Shown in pieces: positions 59,738-64,000 of a stretch of 64,000 bases of DNA (position 1 is its first letter; each line of letters begins with the position of its first letter). The translations under genes were made by a program, and so were the position numbers. Location of the stretch: positions 2,728,001 to 2,792,000 of the forward strand of contig JAZHRO010000022.1 of the NCBI GenBank assembly GCA_037157565.1. The letters run 5' to 3'. Origin of the DNA: Thalassia testudinum (taxonomy: Eukaryota > Streptophyta > Magnoliopsida > Alismatales > Hydrocharitaceae). Below the pieces are notes generated by a model. It did not search any database. It had not been told where the DNA came from and saw only the letters and a program-made list of their open reading frames with translations.

Positions 59738-60225
59738 AAGATTATAGGATGCAGGTAGGGAAGCACGTGCTGCAACGTGTTTTGCAACGTGCGTTCTCGC
59801 CCAACCAAGTGATATTCAACTGGTGTGTTTCAATCAATTTTCATCAACTCTAAGTGATTTTTCACTTGGAAAAGTGATTGAATTCTAAATCCTAAACCCC
59901 AAATCATAAGGTTAAAAATCACCTTTCCAAGTGAAAAATCACCTTGTATAGGTGAAGAACCACTTTCCATAAATCTAAACCCTAAATGCTAACTCCTAAA
60001 TCCTAAACCTAAACCCCACAGGTGAAATCACTTTTCATTTTTTAAGAGGAAAACCAACTAGTTGAAAAGGAAAATTAATTGGTTGAAATTCAAGTACACC
60101 AAAATGCACCGATTAGAAACCCATTTTCCACTGATTGAAAAATAAAATCAATCGGTTGAAAATCAAGCAGACCAAAATACACAACAGTAGAAAATGATTT
60201 TCAACGGATTGAAAATCAAGCAAAC

Positions 60226-60699
60226 TGATGAGCCCCAAAAGGCCATCAAAGTTATTTATATGAATAGGAAACATAACATAGCCACAAGAGAATAAAAATA
60301 AACAAGCAATCATGTGCACATGATGATTGTTGACCTAGTTCCACCTCAAGAGGTGTACATTTGGGGAGGGGATCTACCCTTAATCTCCACTACCAGTGGG
60401 AAAAATACATAACAGGTAGTAGGCTGAAAGCCTTGGCTTGCCCTCCATCGGGTCCTCAGGTCCCCCTCTACCATGTGTAGGTAGGAGTTATTTATAAAAT
60501 ACTTGAGAGGAATGTTGTTAAGAGATAGCGAGGAGTTGTTGAGAGATATTATGAGTTATTAAGAGATAAAACATGGACTCGTAATCACTCAATGGATCAC
60601 GCCTCCTCGTCTTCCCGTGCGGATTGAGTCTAAGCAGGTTTGATCGGTCTATCCACAAGCCAACTAGACGTATCACGTGAGGAAAATTTTTGTCCCACA
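60226..60699 (-). repeat. 3' LTR of the minus-strand element
   Basis: The plus strand reads TGATGAGCCCC to TTGTCCCACA. On the minus strand a TATA-like TTTTATAAATAAC lies in the middle (about 60488-60500). Confidence 0.65.
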
Positions 60700-61360
60700 T
60701 TAGATGCTCCCACTCTCATAGTCTGACTGTTCGACTACGAGAGTATACTTCTTTCTCTTGTTTGCCCTCACGCAGAGGTCACCCTTGCCCCCAACAGCTA
60801 TCACTCAATATTGTCCGGGGGTAAGTGCTTCATTGCCCCCACTCGCCTCATGGGGAGGGGTTACTTGCCCCCAACAACTATTGTGCGGCTGCATAAGGGG
60901 ATAGGTGCTTTGAAGTTTCCATTGTTGTTTTTCCTTCTTGTTGGGGAGAGAGGGATGGTATTATGAGTTTTCCTAAAAAAAGACCGGTGATTAATAAAAT
61001 ATAAATTGTAATGGAAGTGTGGGAATTTAGTTCCCGACTATGAATTTGATCTTGACCCACTCTCCGAGTACCCAGGCACTCTCTGAGTCCTTAAGAGGTA
61101 GCCCACAGTAGGATGCTAAGGTTCCTTGCACGTTGTCGATGCTCATAGGGCGCCAAGGGGACTCTCTAGTTGGGGTGCCCACTTGCAACCTATCCTGTGC
61201 AGGTGGCATGTGTTATTGGGAAAGCAATTGGGTTTTTCAACCCCTGCGTGTACTAATTTGTAGGGGGTGGGGAGATAAGTGTTATAAAGATAATATAAAC
61301 TTCGCAAAGATAAACATCTATTTTATGAAATAGAAAAATTTTAGTTATCTTTGCATAAGA

Positions 61361-61426
61361 AGAGAGATGCGTGGAGCATCGTTCGGCTATTAAAGAGAGA
61401 TGCATGGAGCATCGTTCGGCTATTGA
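61361..61426 (+). repeat. Two-copy 33 bp tandem repeat
   Basis: AGAGAGATGCGTGGAGCATC at 61361 and AGAGAGATGCATGGAGCATC at 61394, each followed by GTTCGGCTATT. Confidence 0.85.
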
Positions 61427-63057
61427 CGAGCTAATTAACCTCGTAAAATTTCCCCTCATTTTTTATTTTCTTCTAAAGGTGCCCCTCACTAACATCTCAT
61501 AATAGCCTTGGTGGAGCACCAGACGGGACGTACATCAGTTCACCTCTCACATATTCAGGTGGGAATTGGTGAGGAAAAAGGACTTTTTATGTGTTTTCCT
61601 CACAAGAAGTAGTGGCTTCAAAAGAAAAAGTTAACTGAGATGGAAGAGGAGGGGTAGCCGACTGAAGGTGTCAGTGTCCACTTTAAAGTTGGAAGGCCTA
61701 CATGACATGAGAAATCTCCCACCCCATTATTATACTTTTTTATTTTTTTAATTATCCCAACTGCTCCTCCATAAACAGTCATGAGGAGAGCGATCTTAAG
61801 CAATGCTGTCGATGGAGCAGTGATTGAGAGGCATTTTACCATCTACACCAATAAGGGAAGGTGGTCAAGCTTGCCCTTAAAAATGTCTTGATGAAGATTC
61901 CACTGGGGTCCATCCTTGCCGACCTCATTACCCAGCATAATAGGTAGGAAAAAGGTTGGGAACTAGTTGTCTTAGGACTCAAGCAGCACCCTCAGGCAAA
62001 GCAAAGGAGTCGAACAACGGTCATGGCAAATGGAGAAAAAGGACAAGCCTGTTCATTTAGGTAGGGCGCTCCTTTGACAAGGCTATGGAGAGCTTAAGCG
62101 AGGTGCCCCTCAATGAGGTTGGCTGAATGGTGGGCAGCATCGAGCGATAGGAACCCAGGCAGGGGACTTTGCCAGGGGTCCTTGCCGCTTGAAGTTCTGG
62201 CAGGTGAGGGAGAGTTTAGGTAGGTGGGGCCTCAAGCAGCCTCATGCGGGAATGGGGATTCCGCAAGAGAGGCCAGTGTGGGAGCTTAGACAGCAGAGAC
62301 CTTAAGCAACACTTGCAGATGTGGCCTTAACTAGAAGAGCTCTCGGCTGGGAGGGAGAATAGGCATGGACAGGAGCCTACAGGTGGAGGTGCCTTGTGTG
62401 CACGGACCAGGCAAAGTGGCAGAGAGGGCCTGCAAGGGGCCTTGCCACCGCTGGTGAGAGAGAAGAGGGTAGAGATGACCTTGACGAGGGCGAGGGCAAC
62501 GAGGAAGAGATGACGGCTTCTAAGAGCGTGGCTGGGTGGTGTAGTTAGGCAGTCATGACCCATCCCCAGCCAGGTGGTCTGATGATCAGGGAAGAGGGAG
62601 AGGAGGTTCTCCAAGCTCCGAAGCCCCTCTTGGGTTGCCTCCATGCCTTAAAGTTGTTCAGGTGGGGCCCTTAGGTGGGCATCTCTCAGGCAGGGAGGAG
62701 GAGCATCCGATGCTCAAAGGCCTGATAGGCTGGCATCCCCCATGAGAAGGAGTCCTTCGGTGGATGGGAGTGGCTGACAGAAGCATCCACCAGTAGGAAG
62801 AAGCCTCTATTGGAGGGTGGATGGTCGGACGGAGCTTAAAGGTGAGTTCAGGAACTGTTAAAGGTTTTCGCTGTCCTTTCCGCCGCCTGTGAGGGAGAGG
62901 AGGAAGGAACGAGACCACCTTGGCAAGCACGTGGAAGGTCATTTTTGGCAGATAGAATAGGGGAAGAATGGCAACCATTCATTTCCCCTTCATGGTGGCA
63001 GTTTGTACCCCTTGCCATCCGTGATGCATGATAAGAACATGCCATTTTTGTTGGTAT

Positions 63058-63075
63058 TTCCCGCAGATGGCGTTA
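63058..63075 (-). other. Probable primer binding site of the minus-strand element
   Basis: On the minus strand TAACGCCATCTGCGGGAA, two bases after the LTR end, differs from TGGCGCCGTCTGTGGGAA at four positions, all transitions. Confidence 0.5.
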
Positions 63076-63077
63076 TT

Positions 63078-63558
63078 TGATGAGCTCCAGAAGATCAATA
63101 AAGAATTTATATGTGTAAGAAACGTAACATAGTCACAAGAAAATAAAAATAAATAAACAATCACATGCACACGACAATTGTTGATCCAGCTCTACTTCAA
63201 GGGGTATATGTCTGGGGAGGGGATCTAACCCTCAATCTCCATTACTGGTGGGAAAAATACATAACAGGTGGTAGGCTGAAAGCCTTGGCTTGCCCCCCAT
63301 CGGGTCCTCGGGTCCCCCTCTACCATGTGTAGGTAGGAGCTATTTATAGAATACATGAGAGCAAGGTTGTTAAGAGATAGTGGGGAGTTGTTGAGAGATA
63401 TTATGAGGAGTTGTTAAGAGAAAAAATGTGGATTCGTAACCGCTCGTGGATTGTGCCTCCTCGTCTTCCCGCGTGGACCGAGTTCAAGTGAGTTCGACTA
63501 GTCTATCCACAAGCCGATTAGACGTATTACAAGAGGGCAAATTTCGTCCTATATCACA
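63078..63558 (-). repeat. 5' LTR of the minus-strand element
   Basis: The plus strand reads TGATGAGCTCC to CTATATCACA and aligns along its whole length with 60226-60699. Confidence 0.65.
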
Positions 63559-63854
63559 TATCAAAAACACATTAGTTGGAAATGGTTTTCAACCGATTGA
63601 AAATCAAAACACACTAGTTGAAAATGAAACTACACCGATGTGTTTGTCTTTTCACTGGTGGAAAATGATTTTTCAACTTTAAACGTGATTTTTCACCTAT
63701 GGGAAGTGGTTTCACTTGGAAAGTGGTTTTTCATTGGTGAAAAGTGGCTTCCACCAGTGGAAAATCACAATACACCGATTGAAACCACTACTCTCATCTG
63801 TGTGTTGCAAAACGCATTGCAGCGTATGTTTCTTTACTTTTTGGCAAGATTATA

Positions 63855-64000
63855 TTTAGGGAAATTTTGTTGTGTTTGTGCTCGAATAGTTTCTTATTTT
63901 CAGTTTTAACAATAAAACAAAGTATTTTAGGATTGTCTTTCTTCTTGCTACTTTTTAATTGGCCTCCGTGCATTCAATGCCATCACCGTAAGGAAAATAA
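63855..64000. other. No gene seen
   Basis: Short A/T-rich end of the window, presumably the original target region of the MITE. Confidence 0.3.

Larger units (their letters stand above)
60226..63558 (-). mobile_element. Decayed non-autonomous gypsy-type LTR element inside the MITE
   Basis: Two similar LTRs (60226-60699 and 63078-63558) flank 2.38 kb with no recognisable protein. On the minus strand the first LTR is followed at once by a site resembling TGGCGCCGTCTGTGGGAA, common after gypsy LTRs. The other LTR is preceded by the purine-rich GAGAGTGGGAGCA. LTR divergence is visibly above 10%, so it is old. I see no clean target duplication. Confidence 0.65.
59747..63845. mobile_element. Mutator-like MITE with a perfect 9 bp target duplication, split by an LTR element
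   Basis: AAGATTATA occurs at 59738-59746 and 63846-63854. The ends are inverted repeats over about 42 bp without gaps; the inner part TGCAACGTGTTTTGCAAC matches TGCAATGCGTTTTGCAAC on the other strand. A 9 bp duplication is the hallmark of Mutator-like elements. Without the nested insert (60226-63558) the MITE is about 770 bp and has further inward inverted similarity (CACTTGGAAAAGTG, CCAAGTGAAAAATC). It carries no transposase. Confidence 0.75.

Noticed and set aside
60221..60225. CAAAC before and CAAAA near the end of the minus-strand element as a duplication
   Set aside because: The right-hand match is offset from the LTR end by several bases and lies in a low-complexity repeat.

Overview
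The window reads as a repeat-rich plant (angiosperm) intergenic region. The evidence is Ty1/copia and Ty3/gypsy LTR retrotransposons with plant-type primer sites, a chromodomain-type gypsy element with 2.7 kb LTRs, Sirevirus-like copia remnants, a CACTA-like end and a Mutator-like MITE. I found no intact host gene. The only host-gene trace is the last exon of a two-pore potassium channel (TPK/KCO), with two in-frame stops. The sequence alone does not give the species. Family names LTR-A, LTR-B and so on are local labels.

Layout, left to right. (1) 1-7665 is a gutted Sirevirus-like copia element whose gag is split by an LTR-A solo LTR (672-5979, target duplication ATATG), itself split by an LTR-B solo LTR (1406-4076, duplication GCCGA). 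(2) 7636-9180 holds scraps of two other elements and a small copia LTR. (3) 9181-12599 is low-copy-looking DNA with the TPK pseudogene. (4) About 12600-31553 is a five-level nest on the minus strand: a copia LTR, containing an LTR-A solo LTR, containing an LTR-C solo LTR (duplication AAAYC), containing a complete LTR-B gypsy element (14693-27805, duplication ACCTG), containing a plus-strand LTR-B solo LTR (16071-18765, duplication CATAT). (5) 31554-54834 is a diverged LTR-B-type solo LTR (duplication TGCAC) carrying two complete elements: a non-autonomous element with LTR-A-like LTRs and one unknown 697-residue ORF (31571-41603, duplication CTACC), and a second LTR-B gypsy element (41875-52380, duplication AGTGG). 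(6) 55198-57934 is another LTR-A solo LTR (duplication TTTGG). (7) 58113 onward has a CACTA-like end. (8) 59747-63845 is a MITE with a 9 bp duplication (AAGATTATA) split by a decayed gypsy-type element.

The LTR-B family is gypsy, most like the chromovirus Tekay/Del lineage: initiator-Met primer site, gag with a CCHC knuckle, protease, RT, RNase H, integrase and a C-terminal chromodomain-like tail. Both complete copies carry nonsense mutations, several of the CAG-to-TAG type. Its LTRs are unusual. Each has about 16 GACGTC cores, mostly as the palindrome CAGACGTCTG, plus a 30 bp palindrome made of heat-shock-element-like units, and splice-like signals that persist in the diverged relative.

The items I consider most worth following are the GACGTC array, the unknown ORF of the non-autonomous element, the 103 bp near-perfect palindrome at the internal/3' LTR junction of the second LTR-B element, and a covarying hairpin at the tip of LTR-A.
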